A stretch of DNA of 64,000 nt from Cloeon dipterum (Eukaryota; Arthropoda; Insecta; Ephemeroptera; Baetidae): NCBI RefSeq assembly GCF_949628265.1, contig NC_088790.1, forward strand, positions 15,318,545 to 15,382,544, read 5' to 3'. Position 1 is the stretch's first letter, and every line of letters starts with the position of its first letter. The translations under genes were made by a program, and so were the position numbers. Shown here one piece after another: positions 29,901 through 39,766 of the stretch. Below the pieces are notes generated by a model. That model did no database searches and was not told where the DNA came from. It worked only from the letters and a program-made list of their open reading frames with translations.

Positions 29901-31621
29901 TGTGCGAGAGCGTGTGCTATTACTTTTCTTTCACATTTTCTTGAATTATTTTTAGCCTATTCCATACCATGTTCCTCGCCCACGGGAGTAGCCATATTGT
30001 AAAATCAGCGTACTAAATTAAATTCAACCTAATTTTTATCTTTTTCATTCATTTTCAAAGTTTAAATTTTTTATTAATTTTAACGGTATGATATACCATC
30101 AAAAATCATAAATTAATAATACTTCCAAAATCCAACCTAATCTAATGAAATACACAGGAGTCATTTTACTGAAAGAGAGGGGGTTTGGTGTCCTCTGAGA
30201 AACATTTCAACGTTCCAAGCGTAAGAGGGAAGCTGGACAACATTTCAAACTTAACGCTGGGAAGCGAGCGAAGGATCGTCCTCTGCGTGCAGAGCTCGTG
30301 TTACGCAAGAAATACGGAAAACTTCACCGTTTTTGCCACAATTCGTCCAGCGGCTTTCAAGGTCAGGGGCGACTCAGACTTTAGTTGATTTTCCCTTTTT
30401 GATAGTGACTAATAGCCTAAAAAAGTCATTTCTAAAATTGTAATATAAGTTTTTGATTCAGGCTTATATTTTTATAAGCTAAATTATATATTTTGACTTT
30501 GTTGAACAAGTTGGCTTTTTTAGGGAACTTAGAAGTTAAAGAAGGAAACTGCCTAATCTAGAAAATTCGATGCAATTTGCAGCTGAAACTAGCAGGCAGA
30601 AAACAACTTTCATCGACATATTTTAGGGATTTTTCTTCTTCTATTTTGAAAAATCAAATTCTGGACAGTTAGATAAGCACAAAAGCAGCGCATCAAATAA
30701 GACTGCATGAGCGACAAACTTTAATCGCGTTCAAAATCTATAAACTTCTCTAGAGCTTTGTAAAATCAATATATTAAAAAACGAGTTTTTCCATTCGGAA
30801 AAATGCATTTTAATTTTAATGCTTTAATTAAGTAATATTATTTATTCAGAACAACTGTTAACAGATGTTAAATATTTATTTAATTTTTGGAAAAGTTTAA
30901 ATGTAATTATTTGTATAAATATGGTATTAATTAGTAACTTTTCCTTTACCTATTTTTTAAAGAACCACTTTCACTGGAAAAAGAAAACCAGAGATGTTTG
31001 CTGAAATTTGCCTGCTTACAGTGGCATTATTTCTGGTGTGTTTTTTTATAGATTTTATAGATTATATAATGCCAAATTTACGTTTTCAACTTTGGACTGC
31101 GATGAAACTTCTGTTTTTTTAATACAAAACGAAAGCACAAGGTATTTCTCTAAAGTGACTAGAAAATTGTTTAATCAAAGCTTCAAATATTTTTCTTTCA
31201 ATCTATTTATCATTATGTAATCAATATTTTAGTGCTTTCTGATCACTAAAAACCAATTCAAAATCACATCACCTAATTATGCAGAATTCCAAAAATCTGT
31301 TCTAAAACTAATCTGTTGTGAAAGGTGCCATCAACTCTGATAAAACAGCTAAAATGTATTACCTATAGTGTAAAATCGCAATTAATAATTGTATTATAAC
31401 CTCCAAAGAGGCGCGAGGCGCCTTTCAGTGTTTGCGTTTCTTTCCTAGCTGTCAAGGACTCACGTCGCCGTAACTGGCACTCACCTTTCGTCAGGCACTG
31501 TTTTCGACTTGAGCTCGTAGAAGATGCCCTCGTCCAAGCGCGCCTCCAGGTCCCAGAGGTTGTCCATGTCGACGTCGAGGACGTTGAGGTCAAAGCCCAA
31601 ATCGACGCCGGACTCGTCCAT
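8667..31621 (-). CDS. Mitf: Mitf/TFE-family bHLH-zip transcription factor, 5' part (three exons; 3' end outside window)
   Basis: This is the arthropod member of the MITF/TFEB/TFE3 family, a lysosome-biogenesis and nutrient-stress regulator that binds E-box/M-box/CLEAR DNA. Coding exons on the minus strand are 31621-31485, 10696-10483 and 8948-8667 (137, 214 and 282 bp). Phases match at both junctions: 2 (AG plus C gives Ser) and 0. Three blocks are diagnostic. The first is an N-terminal acidic segment, ESG...FYELKS, as in TFE3. The second is the Rag-GTPase-binding stretch around QLKQQLMRQQ (TFE family: LLRQQLMR). The third is LENPTRYH...VRQYLSES, as in all vertebrate members. The 211 codons seen stop before the bHLH-zip, which must be encoded beyond position 1. 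Intron 1 is 20.8 kb. WASp lies upstream in the same orientation. Confidence 0.93.
8949..10482 (-). other. Mitf intron 2
   Basis: This is a 1,534-bp AT-rich intron between the two exons best supported by homology. I see no additional exon or recognisable repeat in it. An A-rich and T-rich stretch occupies about 9110-9560. Confidence 0.75.
10483..10696 (-). CDS. Mitf: Mitf coding exon 2 (Rag-binding and proline-rich segment)
   Basis: The acceptor is a pyrimidine-rich tract ending in TTGCAG and the donor is CAG/GTAAAA. The exon begins in phase 2 and ends in phase 0. It encodes SSRTQLKQQLMRQQLQEQER, matching the vertebrate exon 1B SSRxLLRQQLMREQ block that binds Rag GTPases. A proline-rich linker with APINTP follows, then PLQVLQ at the junction (vertebrate PMEVLKV). 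This exon anchors the gene's identity. Confidence 0.93.
11836..11875. repeat. Short copy of a dispersed repeat (third copy of the 56.9/62.8-kb family)
   Basis: CAAGCGGCGAGCACTG, followed by a few mismatched bases and AAATC, matches 62907-62940 in the same orientation. It lies within Mitf intron 1. Only about 40 bp are shared, so it is a weak call on its own. Confidence 0.35.
15292..15408 (-). CDS. Candidate alternative first coding exon in Mitf intron 1 (unrecognised)
   Basis: In a GC-rich island, an ATG with good context (GCGATGG) at about 15408 opens MVQLVLLNVHDSEKPLVCCL and continues ADNISASPRPRGRPLR to an in-frame stop (TGA) a few codons later. Two possible GT donors, AGG/GTGAAG and AAG/GTGCTA, both leave phase 0. 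Phase 0 cannot join the 10.6-kb Mitf exon, which needs phase 2, but it can join the 8.9-kb exon. Vertebrate MITF-M uses a short first exon that joins the LENPT exon directly in just this way. I do not recognise the peptide. It could also be an unrelated small open frame of 45 codons. Confidence 0.3.
15651..15666. repeat. Homopolymer run of 16 C
   Basis: A pure C16 tract on the plus strand (G16 on minus) lies 110-240 bp upstream, in minus-strand terms, of the GC-rich candidate exon at 15.3 kb. Such tracts can form G-quadruplex or i-motif structures and are often mis-assembled. Confidence 0.9.
20274..20469 (+). promoter_or_regulatory. Pair of CTCF-like motifs
   Basis: CCAACAGATGGCGC at 20456-20469 fits the CTCF core consensus (CCASYAGRKGGCRS) at all but one position. 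CTAACAGATGGCAC at 20274-20287 fits with two mismatches. Both point the same way. A related motif occurs in reverse at 31760-31774, at the Mitf 5' end. Function is inferred only from motif match. Confidence 0.35.
21425..21716 (-). CDS. Candidate coding exon in Mitf intron 1 (unrecognised protein segment)
   Basis: A GC-rich island carries a minus-strand open frame reading GRQVDPRTEAQLCEFDMIIE, then QMDKYW, then a basic/proline stretch, then GIDEDLQIILDNMDPGLL, and ending PIKPSPNG. The acceptor CTGACAG (21717-21718) would start it in phase 1. An internal ATG at 21708 could instead make it a first exon. The frame ends either at TAA or, one base earlier in context, at a GG/GTAAAC donor after 21425. 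That donor leaves phase 2, exactly what the 10.6-kb Mitf exon requires. It cannot follow the 31.5-kb exon (phase conflict), so it would belong to an alternative 5' end. The sharp composition contrast and amphipathic, acidic peptide suggest real coding sequence; I do not recognise the family. Confidence 0.45.
22493..22632. mobile_element. Short non-autonomous DNA transposon (MITE) with 40-45 bp terminal inverted repeats
   Basis: The left end, CGTCCTGGTCCCGGCAAAAT, recurs inverted at the right end. The inverted match extends about 45 bp per side with a few mismatches and indels (CAAAATTGCG..TTCAACAA..AAACGC). The body is about 140 bp with no coding capacity. AAAT (or GAAAT) flanks both ends and may be the target-site duplication. 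A diverged partial copy lies at 61621-61703. Confidence 0.7.
22868..22980 (+). pseudogene. Non-LTR retrotransposon C-terminal coding remnant
   Basis: The frame ending at TGA 22978-22980 reads SYRLWNNLPPNLCLNENQSA, then FKEFLKEQYPKKY. The LWNNLP block followed by a Phe-Lys-x2-Leu-Lys helix is the usual end of CR1/L2/Jockey-type reverse transcriptases. The upstream sequence does not continue convincingly. AATAAA at about 23070 may be the element's old 3' end. Confidence 0.5.
24312..24476 (-). CDS. Candidate alternative promoter and first exon in Mitf intron 1
   Basis: A GC-rich island of about 330 bp stands out from AT-rich surroundings. On the minus strand, an ATG with strong context (GCGATGG) at 24451 opens MASQTRPPSGLRPPPQPFAS, followed by RSFGGG. 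An arthropod initiator-like TCAGTC (24478-24473) lies 25 nt upstream. Possible donors are GGACAG/GTCAGG (phase 0) and GGCGGCG/GTGACC (phase 1); the phase-1 donor would join the candidate exon at 21716 in frame. Both donors are weak and the peptide is unrecognised, so this may simply be a promoter or CpG-rich regulatory block. Confidence 0.25.
31485..31621 (-). CDS. Mitf: Mitf coding exon 1 (N-terminal acidic segment)
   Basis: The ATG at 31621-31619 (context GAGATGG) opens 45 codons ending in a GTGAGT donor, leaving phase 2. The start MDESG..., the repeated D/L pattern and the FYELKS motif match the N-terminal block of TFE3/MITF-A. The reading frame is open upstream of the ATG back to an AG at about 31640, so a slightly longer N-terminus spliced from a further exon is possible; I prefer the ATG because no convincing polypyrimidine tract precedes that AG. 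The GC-rich DNA to about 31780 is the likely 5' UTR and promoter. Confidence 0.85.
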
Positions 31622-33138
31622 CTCGAACGTCCGGAGGCCCTGCACACGTCGGCTGGCTGTTATTGTGGCGTGACAAGTGCATACATCGGAGCCGCGGTGT
31701 TTTGCTATTGCTATTGCCGAGCACCAGCACGCACCACGCACGCCCGGCTGCGACGGAGCGACGCCATCTACTGGACAAACCCAAATCCAGATTTTTTCCA
31801 GGAAATATGAGAATTTTTTAAATAGTTTATGAGATAGACTCGTTTTAAGTTGACTTATATTGCTAATTGTTGAAGGCAAAGGATCAACAACTAAAAAATA
31901 TGCGCCATTAAATGTTGGACATAAAAAAACCGGTCCAGGTGGTTTTGGTCAACTAGTTTTTTGCACAGCCGGTGTTCCTTTCCGTGGTAAAAAAAATCGC
32001 AAGGCATCTCTATTATAATTATAGCACTTTATTATTCATATAATTCAATGGTCAACTTCATTTTTCACGCCTTTCAATATTCTCATTTTCAGGTAAATGA
32101 ATAGGGCTGCGCTAAGCTTTTTTGCTCCGAAAAGTTTTTTTAATATTTTAAAGCATTTATGCTTTTAGTACTTTGAAGGGTAATTTTTTATTAATCAAAA
32201 ATCAATTTTTAAGTTAAATACAGTTTTTTTTAAAAAAAACCAATAGATTGTTGATTGTTTACCAGAATTAAAACCCTCATTGAAATTTGACGGTTAAAGT
32301 TTTTTTCACTTTTTTTTGCACCTTTCAAATTTCAGGATTTTTCTTTTTCTATTCATATTTTTTCCAAAAAAGGGTATTTTGTACTGTCTTTAAAGGTCGA
32401 TGGTTGACAAATGGAGAAAATTATTCCAGTTATAGCGAAACTCTAGCAAACAAAAAAATTTGAATTTCTTGAAAAATCCGCATCTGGTCAAAGTTAAAAA
32501 ATTTATGTTGATTTTTGTCCTTTCGCCTTAATATGTCTAACAAAACAAAAAATGGAGTTATTAAAAAATGACAATTTGTCATTTTGTAAGGAAAGTATTA
32601 GACAAAATTAAGGGTGAATTTATCCCACTTTATTTAAAGGTAGGACAGGGCAAAAAAATGGAAGAAAACTGAGATCTCAAAAAATGACAATGTTTCAATG
32701 AAAAGGTCCCAGAGTTAGTTATTTAATTTTAAAGAGACTTCAAGTGATGATTAATGCCTTTTAAAACCCAATATTTTTTATTTTGAAGCACGTGCCAGAA
32801 AAATAAATAGGAGAAAAAACTTAACGCGAAGCCCTATAATTGATATTTGAATACCAAATTTCAAGTTCTACTTGATCAACAGTATTATTATTAATTTATC
32901 GATTGGCATCTCTCATAATTATTTGATAAAATTGCAATGGCTCAACAAAAAACAGCCATTCACGCATTTTCAGTTCTTCTGAATATACAATATGTACATT
33001 ATTGATATCGATAAGGGAACTTGAGCTTAAACTTTTGCAATACATCATGGAAAAGGCATGTGTGTCCGTGAATTGTGCTGAAGTGTCTCTCTCTCAGGAA
33101 GTCCATTTCCTGGCGTTGGGCTGGAAGAGGGGTGTGGG
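31622..33138. promoter_or_regulatory. Mitf 5' flank and intergenic gap to WASp
   Basis: From 31622 to about 31790 the DNA is GC-rich and is the probable Mitf 5' UTR/promoter. It includes a reverse-orientation CTCF-like site (CCAGTAGATGGCGTC on minus, 31774-31760). From 31800 to 33100 it is AT-rich, low in complexity and without any supportable gene. It should contain the WASp 3' UTR at its right end. Confidence 0.5.
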
Positions 33139-36100
33139 TCATTCATCCCACTCATCGTCGTCTTCATCGTCGTCGTCATCTTCGTCGCTGTCCGATTGAA
33201 TCACCTTGGCCCGGTCGGCCAGCGCCCTCGCCAGAGCACCTGCTAGTGTGTCTTCTTTCTCCATGTCCGGTTTGGCCGCAGAGGACGCGCCTGGGGTCAC
33301 CTTCCGTAGCTCCTTTCCCCGTCGAATCTCGTCCAGCAGGTCACCACGCGCGTCGCCACCACCGCTCGGTGCCGGGTTTGAAACCGGCTCCACTTTCTAG
33401 AAAAAAATATTAAATAAATTAAATTTTGACAGTGAAATACCACTTTAAGTGACGTGTACTTTGTTGGGATTGGTATGGTAACCAACAATTTCTAAGACGC
33501 AAATATCTCTCAATCTTTTAAAATGTGTTAGCAGATTTATGCCTCTGGCATTTTAAGAAGAAAACAACAAGGGAAGACTGTTATTCCAAATTATTTTAAA
33601 ATTTTCATTTGAAAAAACACCAAAGCAAAAGTTTAAAAAAGGCTTGTAACAAAAACAAAAATGTGGAGGATTTTCGATTATCAGTAAAAAAAAATCAACT
33701 GATTTTTCATGAATTTAAAATTTTCGCCAACATGAAATAAATTTATGTATCTACATACCTTCAATTGCCTTCCACCCCTGATGGCATCCATGAGGGCTGA
33801 TCTTGGGTCGTCCCCGGCGCCCATGGGGGGCGGCTTTGGAGCGCTTGGGGCAGTGGGAGTAGCAACCGGGCTGTCGAAGACCGGAGGTGGCGGGGGTGGT
33901 GGTGGCGGCGCCGGGCCCCCGCTGGCTGGGGGCGGTGGGGCAGGCGGCGCCATTTTCAAGCCGATCACGTTCCGTGACGGCGGCGGTGGTGGCGCGGCCA
34001 CCTGCTGCGAGGGCGGCGGCGGGGTGGCCCTGATGCGGTCGGGGGGCGGTGGTGGAGGTGGGGCGCCCCGCTGCTTTGACTCAGCGGGCTGAGATAGCGC
34101 CGTCCGCACAGGCACCGGAGGCGGAGGACCCGGCACACTCTGATGCACCTCTTCTTTAACAGCCTGAAAATTCATTTCAATCAGCATGGCAGTAGGAAAA
34201 TAAATAATTTAAACTCTATGGGGTAGCTTTAAGAAAATGCAGAGTTTGTAATGTAAGTTGCTAGTTTAAAACTTTCCTGATATCTACTGGTTAAAAAAAT
34301 CATGGAACTTGTAAGATGTTCAAATTATATATTTGTAGGCATATTTCAATGTAACTTTATAATTAAATAGTTTATTGCATTTAATTTAATTTCCACATCT
34401 TTTATTTTTTTATTTATTTGTCATACATTAGATTAATGGTTGAATATTATTGTTAAATTAATTTTTGAAATAACTTAATAATGTGTGAAAGTTATCAAAA
34501 TTTGTATCAGCCCCCAGAATATATTTAAAATAAAAAATAGGCATATCATGAGAGAATCCAGTATGACTCTGTAGCTTACTGAAAGTAAAAAATTACACGT
34601 CAATCGATTTGTCTCATTAAATAGTATCAAAATAATTTAACTCATCACTTTAGATATAAAATTTTACATTGTCATGATTGCCATTTAAAAATTTCTAATA
34701 TTTTTAACGGCTTGTAGTTGAATTCTATATTTTTTTAAATAGTTTACATACCATCAACCTTTATATTCGATACTTATATCTTCCTCGCTGGTAAATATGA
34801 GTTTATTTAACGGCTTATACAGGAAATAGTAAACAAGGTATTTTCCAGATATGATTGCAAATTTAATCAAATCTACGAATTTACCGAGATTTTTGCTCAA
34901 GCACTTATAGCCACTGAATTTAAAAACCCTTATGAAATTCATCTGGTTTTTTTCAAATGAGAAAATTTTTGTAAATCTAGATTTTTTCAACGATTTCAAC
35001 ATTTGCAACAAAACCTAGTAGCTGTAACAAACCGCACACTCACAGAAAAATTTTTCACTATGAGTATGAAAATGCGGCTCTCAAATTGATAATGCAACTT
35101 TGAGTCTCACAGTGAGTATCAAAGGCGTCCGGACGCTTCTCGTACTCACTGTGATGACCAAACACTCGTTCTCAGTTGATAATGAAGCGAGCGAGCATTT
35201 TGGTCATCACAGTGAGTACGAGAAGCGACTGGACGCTTTTGGTTCTCACTGTGATGACCAAACGTTCATTCTCAGTTGAGACTGACGCGAGCGACGATTT
35301 TCGTCATCACAGTGAGTACGAGAAGCCGCCGACCGCTTTTGATACTCACTGTGATGACCAAACGCTCGCTCTCAGTTGATACTGAAGCGAGCGAGCATTT
35401 TGGTCATCACAGTGAGACTGAAAAGCGGCCGACCGCTTTTGATACTCACTGTGATGACCAAATCGCTTGCTCGCTTTTCAGTCTCAATCTGAGAGCGAGC
35501 GCACATCTCTTTTAAGTACTCACATACCCTGCAGATCATGGTTTCAGTCATTTTTAATCATTTTATAATTCATTTGGATAAGATCTCATAAATTTACACA
35601 CTCGGCGGCATCCATGTTTGATTTGATTGACATTCTCGAGAGTAGTGTCAAGGACGAGGAACTTAGGACAAGCATTATTTACTTAAGTCGCTAATGGACA
35701 TTTTTTCATTTTTATTATGTTTTGGCCGATTTAAGTTGCCTTAATTACGAATTATCGCAGCCAAAAGAGGCTTAAATCAGCAAAATTTAGGCAAAAAATA
35801 TTGGCAAATGAATAAAAATAAAGAAAAAACGTGAGTCTTCAAATATCTAATGCGCTATCTCCTTTCTCTACATGCATTGCTTTAACAGCTGAGTTTTAAT
35901 GGGTGGCGAAAACTGTAATTTTTACATATTTTATGCTCTAATTCTGAAGCTAACCTATGTCAATCTTGTACACATAATATTATAAATTGAACAAAATGTT
36001 GATTATAATATGATTTATTCTATTTTATCTTTATGCAAGTAAAACCAGTAGTAGTTAGTTGTTTTTTACATTTAGAGAGGCGTGTACATAAAAATTAAAA

Positions 36101-39100
36101 CTCAGCTGTTAAAGCAATGCATGTAGAGAAAGGAGATAGCGCATTAGATATTTGAACACTCACGTTTTTTCTTTATTTTTATTCATTTGCCAATATTTTT
36201 TGCCTAAATTTTGCTGATTTAAGCCTCTTTTGGCTGCGATAATTCGTAATTAAGGCAACTTAAATCGGCCAAAACATAATAAAAATGAAAAAATGTCCAT
36301 TAGCGACTTAAGTAAATAATGCTTGTCCTAAGTTCCTCGTCCTTGACACTACTCTCGAGAATGTCAATCAAATCAAACATGGATGCCGCCGAGTGTGTAA
36401 ATTTATAAGATCTTATCCAAATGAATTATAAAATGATTAAAAATGACTGAAACCATGATCTGCAGGGTATGTGAGTACTTAAAAGAGATGTGCGCTCGCT
36501 CTCAGATTGAGACTGAAAAGCGAGCAAGCGATTTGGTCATCACAGTGAGTATCAAAAGCGGTCGGCCGCTTTTCAGTCTCACTGTGATGACCAAAATGCT
36601 CGCTCGCTTCAGTATCAACTGAGAGCGAGCGTTTGGTCATCACAGTGAGTATCAAAAGCGGTCGGCGGCTTCTCGTACTCACTGTGATGACGAAAATCGT
36701 CGCTCGCGTCAGTCTCAACTGAGAATGAACGTTTGGTCATCACAGTGAGAACCAAAAGCGTCCAGTCGCTTCTCGTACTCACTGTGATGACCAAAATGCT
36801 CGCTCGCTTCATTATCAACTGAGAACGAGTGTTTGGTCATCACAGTGAGTACGAGAAGCGTCCGGACGCCTTTGATACTCACTGTGAGACTCAAAGTTGC
36901 ATTATCAATTTGAGAGCCGCATTTTCATACTCATAGTGAAAATTTTTTCTGTGAGTGCATAGTGTCCAAAATTCTAGTTTGAACATTTAACACTCGAAAA
37001 AATTCCTTTGACAAATTTTATCTTGTTTGAAACTCTGTAGGAAAATTGTATTAGTAAGTGTGCTCTTCTTATTAGTCAAAACCATCGAGTGGAAAAATAA
37101 TTGACAGTTAATATTTTACACCATTTTTTATCATTGAAAGACTAATTTAAAATATTTATAGTTTAGTTGGTGATAACCATTACAGTTATTTCAAAGATTT
37201 CATAAAATTTCTAAACAAAAAAAGATATAAAGAGCTCGGTTAAAGTTGAGAGTTGAGATTAAATTCTAAATCACACATCCGTTTCTTTCTGTAATCTGCA
37301 TGAAACCGGAAGTACTAATCAATAACCTCACAGGGGGAAAACGAATTTCAGTTTATCAAAGCTACTAAATACCTGGAGGCCTCCATTTTGCGAGATGAAA
37401 TCGTAAATAAACTCTCTGGTCTGGGGATCCCTGAGCTCATACTCCTTGACGCCAGCCTTATCGAAGAACTGCTTGAGCTGCGGGTCGTCAACATTGTCCA
37501 TGTCAAAGCCCTTGTTGGGGTCCCAGCCGATGTGGGTGACATGCCGGAAGTCCTGAGGACATCCGATGTCCGCCTTGGTCAGTTTTCGTTCCTTGTCCTT
37601 GCGGCTCTTGCCCATGCTCACGAACGACGTGTTCTGGCGATGCGCTGTCAGGGCCGCCTTGGACGCCATCAGAGGCGGTGGACCGTTTTGGTTCGCCTGC
37701 GTCGGCCTTTCCGGCGGTGGGCCCAGCACCGACAATCGATTTCTCCTCTCTGACAAAAAGATTTATCTATCAGCCATGCAATTAAATCAATGTCGAAAAA
37801 TATTGCTTTTAATAAATGAGCTATTCAATTTAATACTATTTACTACTATATCGACAAAAAATGAAAATATTTTCATTTATTTTCATAACATCAAACAGCT
37901 CTTTCTAGGCAAAATGAATTCTTAGATTTTGTAGATGTTCATGATCATAGGGCTGTGATTTTAAGACAGTTGGCAATTTTTTCTGAGCTAAAAATCGTCA
38001 AGGACCAATCAAATTAAGCCCAATTCAATTTAACACCATTTTAATCGAAGAGCAATTTAAGCTCCTGGAAATTTCTTCTAAATTTAAATCAAAAGTCCTT
38101 TTTTATTAGAAAATAATTTAAATCCCTTTTACTAATATTCTCATGCAATTTTAAGAATTAAAATAAATTAATTTCGTGTTTCATACCAATTTTCCTCTTC
38201 CGCTTGGCCTCCATTTTTTGTAGCAGTGCATTTCTCAGCTTGCTTGCTTCCTCATCATCCGCAAAATTGAAAGCGGTGATGCCATCCTGAGAATACACAT
38301 GGTGAAAAAATCCACAAATAACACAGGACTGAGCAAACCTCAGCTTCAAATGTGTGAAGAAAGGGTCTTGGCGACTTGTAATCGATGTGGTTGTAGACCT
38401 CGTGCTCCCATATCATCGAGTTTCTCGTCGGACAATAGAGTCGGAAAAAGTAGGAACGTCGAATGTTGTCCTTGACTAGGCACAGCACTCCACACTCTCT
38501 CTGCACCCAGCTCGTGTGGTGCGGAGGCTCGCTGCTGAACAGCTGCACCACCGCCGTCGCCAATGTCTGCTCAACATTCAACACACAAATTTCAAATGAG
38601 GGTTTTCCCTAGAGTTTTTTTTTGTATATTTTTTTTAAATGCTATTATAGTTTTTTTTAATGTTCTAAGGAATATTGAATGTGGTATAATATATATAGAG
38701 GTGTTTTAATAGCCAAGTTGTATGGAAATGTACCTATTATGAAAAATTGGGGAAAATTTGGATTAACATGTTTGTCTCTTTTGTTCACAAATATGAGTTT
38801 TAATGATGCTAGTAGTACTAGCCAAGAAACACTCATAGAGAGCCCACAACTTGTTCAAATTATCTCAAGAACGGATTTTTATTTTTCTTCTAAGGGGTTA
38901 AAAAATTTATAAGTGTCTAAAACATGCCTAGCAAGTTTCAATATGGTGCACCTCTCAGTTTGAGAGATACAGAGGGCCAAAAAGGGTAAAAAACGTGATT
39001 TGTTTTAGTGTTCACTTTAATCAAAATTCTCTATGGGTTAATTTTGACCATCAGAACAGGCGAGAAATCAAACCCCACTTAACTGAAGTTTAATAGACTC

Positions 39101-39766
39101 TATATCGGTTCGATTCATTGGATCTGCACACCGTTAGGACGACTAAGTTAGGAGCTTGCAGAATTTGTGCAATTTAATCATTTGGATGCCATCAAGACGC
39201 TGAGGAACCGACCTGATTTACCTACAATCTTGTGCCTGAGCACTCTCTAGGCGTGCAAAGGGTCAAATCAAACAAAATTACTATCTTCATGGCCTTAAAA
39301 ACCCTTTAAATGACATTGAAAATAGGAAGAAAAACACCCAGAAACGGCTGAAAATACGAAGAATTAAAATATTGAAAACCTGGACACCAGTGACTAAACT
39401 TTATACTTACAGAGAAGACGAACAACCTTCAACATGATTTTGAAAAAGAAAACTCCTAATGAAAGTACGCAGTAATAATTGAACTATAATTTAATTGTTT
39501 AGCTAATTCAGGGAAACTCTATCGATGTTCAGTCAGTGTTCACTTATGGTCTCATTATTTCATGAAATTAATTTTTCGAAAAATTTGACAGCTCTGCTAA
39601 TACGTACCAAACATTTCTGGCCGAGAAGTCGGAAAATCTGGTCGTTCTCGGTGTCAGTCAGCAACTTGGAGGGAACGTTTAGGATCTTGGCCTGGTGCTG
39701 ATTATTATTGTCGACGAAAGACATTTTCCTCACTGATCCGTGCGGCCCCGTCATGTGTCCGACCAT
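33139..39766 (-). CDS. WASp: Wiskott-Aldrich syndrome protein homologue (WASp/N-WASP), Arp2/3 activator
   Basis: WASp proteins link Cdc42 and PIP2 signalling to Arp2/3-driven branched actin assembly in the cytoplasm. Exons (minus) are 39766-39608, 38566-38339, 38286-38187, 37749-37373, 34163-33759 and 33396-33139. All phases agree and give 508 aa, against about 505 for N-WASP. Domain order is WH1/EVH1 about 30-150 (LATAVVQLF, CLVKDN, RSYFFRLY); basic patch 209-217 (GKSRKDKER); CRIB 219-260 (KADIG, HIGWDPNKGFD); proline-rich about 290-405 with runs of 6-9 Pro; two WH2 motifs at 407-423 (ALMDAIRGGRQLK) and 440-456 (LLDEIRRGKELRKV); central helix about 473-490; and an acidic tail ending EWDE. 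The conserved penultimate-region Trp for Arp2/3 is present. Intron 2 is only 52 bp, while intron 4 is 3.2 kb and holds a long inverted repeat. The start is the first ATG before the WH1 block. Confidence 0.96.
35101..35500 (+). repeat. 100-bp tandem repeat array (left arm)
   Basis: CTCACTGTGATGACCA begins at 35145, 35245, 35345 and 35445, an exact 100-bp period. Midway through each unit its complement TGGTCATCACAGTGAG occurs (for example at about 35199, 35301 and 35400), so every unit is itself a near-palindrome. Short variable centres such as AAGCGAGCGAGC and GCGGCCGACCGC separate the conserved blocks. Confidence 0.85.
36494..36893 (-). repeat. 100-bp tandem repeat array (right arm, mirror copy)
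   Basis: This is the mirror image of the array at 35101-35500, with the same unit order reversed and complemented. Unit-to-unit differences within the array are preserved between the arms. That means the arms were copied as wholes rather than the units expanding independently. Confidence 0.85.

Larger units (their letters stand above)
10697..31484 (-). other. Mitf intron 1 (20.8 kb)
   Basis: The intron joins the exon ending at 31485 (phase 2) to the exon starting at 10696 (phase 2). It is AT-rich with isolated GC-rich islands. Three islands (15.29-15.54, 21.42-21.73 and 24.3-24.5 kb) contain minus-strand open frames with splice or start signals and are listed separately. It also contains a retrotransposon coding remnant (22868-22980), a MITE (22493-22632), a run of 16 C (15651-15666) and two CTCF-like motifs near 20.3-20.5 kb. 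The blocks at 12.44-12.85, 17.35-17.75, 19.95-20.3 and 29.2-29.7 kb are less AT-rich, but I cannot assign a function to them. Confidence 0.75.
35037..36957. mobile_element. Long foldback (inverted-repeat) element in WASp intron 4
   Basis: Left arm 35037-35900 and right arm 36094-36957 are both exactly 864 bp and are reverse complements. I found only about three mismatches (near the tip, and at about 35591 and 35837), that is over 99% identity, around a 193-bp loop (35901-36093). The outer ends read CACTCACAG...CTGTGAGTG. The outer half of each arm is a tandem array of 100-bp units rich in CTCACTGTGATGACCA and its complement; the inner 380 bp is unique AT-rich sequence. There is no transposase frame; the mirrored open frames inside are by-products of the repeat. 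No clear target-site duplication is visible beyond a possible GCA. It is best read as a non-autonomous foldback transposon, or less likely an inverted duplication made in place. Confidence 0.85.

Noticed and set aside
33745-34092. Glycine-rich plus-strand open frame
   Set aside because: Antisense shadow of the proline-rich exon of WASp.
35176-36818. Identical open frames on opposite strands (35176-35515 and 36479-36818)
   Set aside because: They are by-products of the inverted repeat and its 100-bp units, not genes; no transposase similarity.
35037-36957. Foldback as a Transib/RAG-like element because of repeated CACAGTG
   Set aside because: The outer termini read CACTCACAG, not a CAC-A/T-x-TG Transib end, no 5-bp target duplication is visible, and the heptamer is internal to a palindromic repeat.
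39100-39130. tRNA B-box-like GGTTCGATTC
   Set aside because: No A-box at the right distance and no acceptor-stem pairing could be made.
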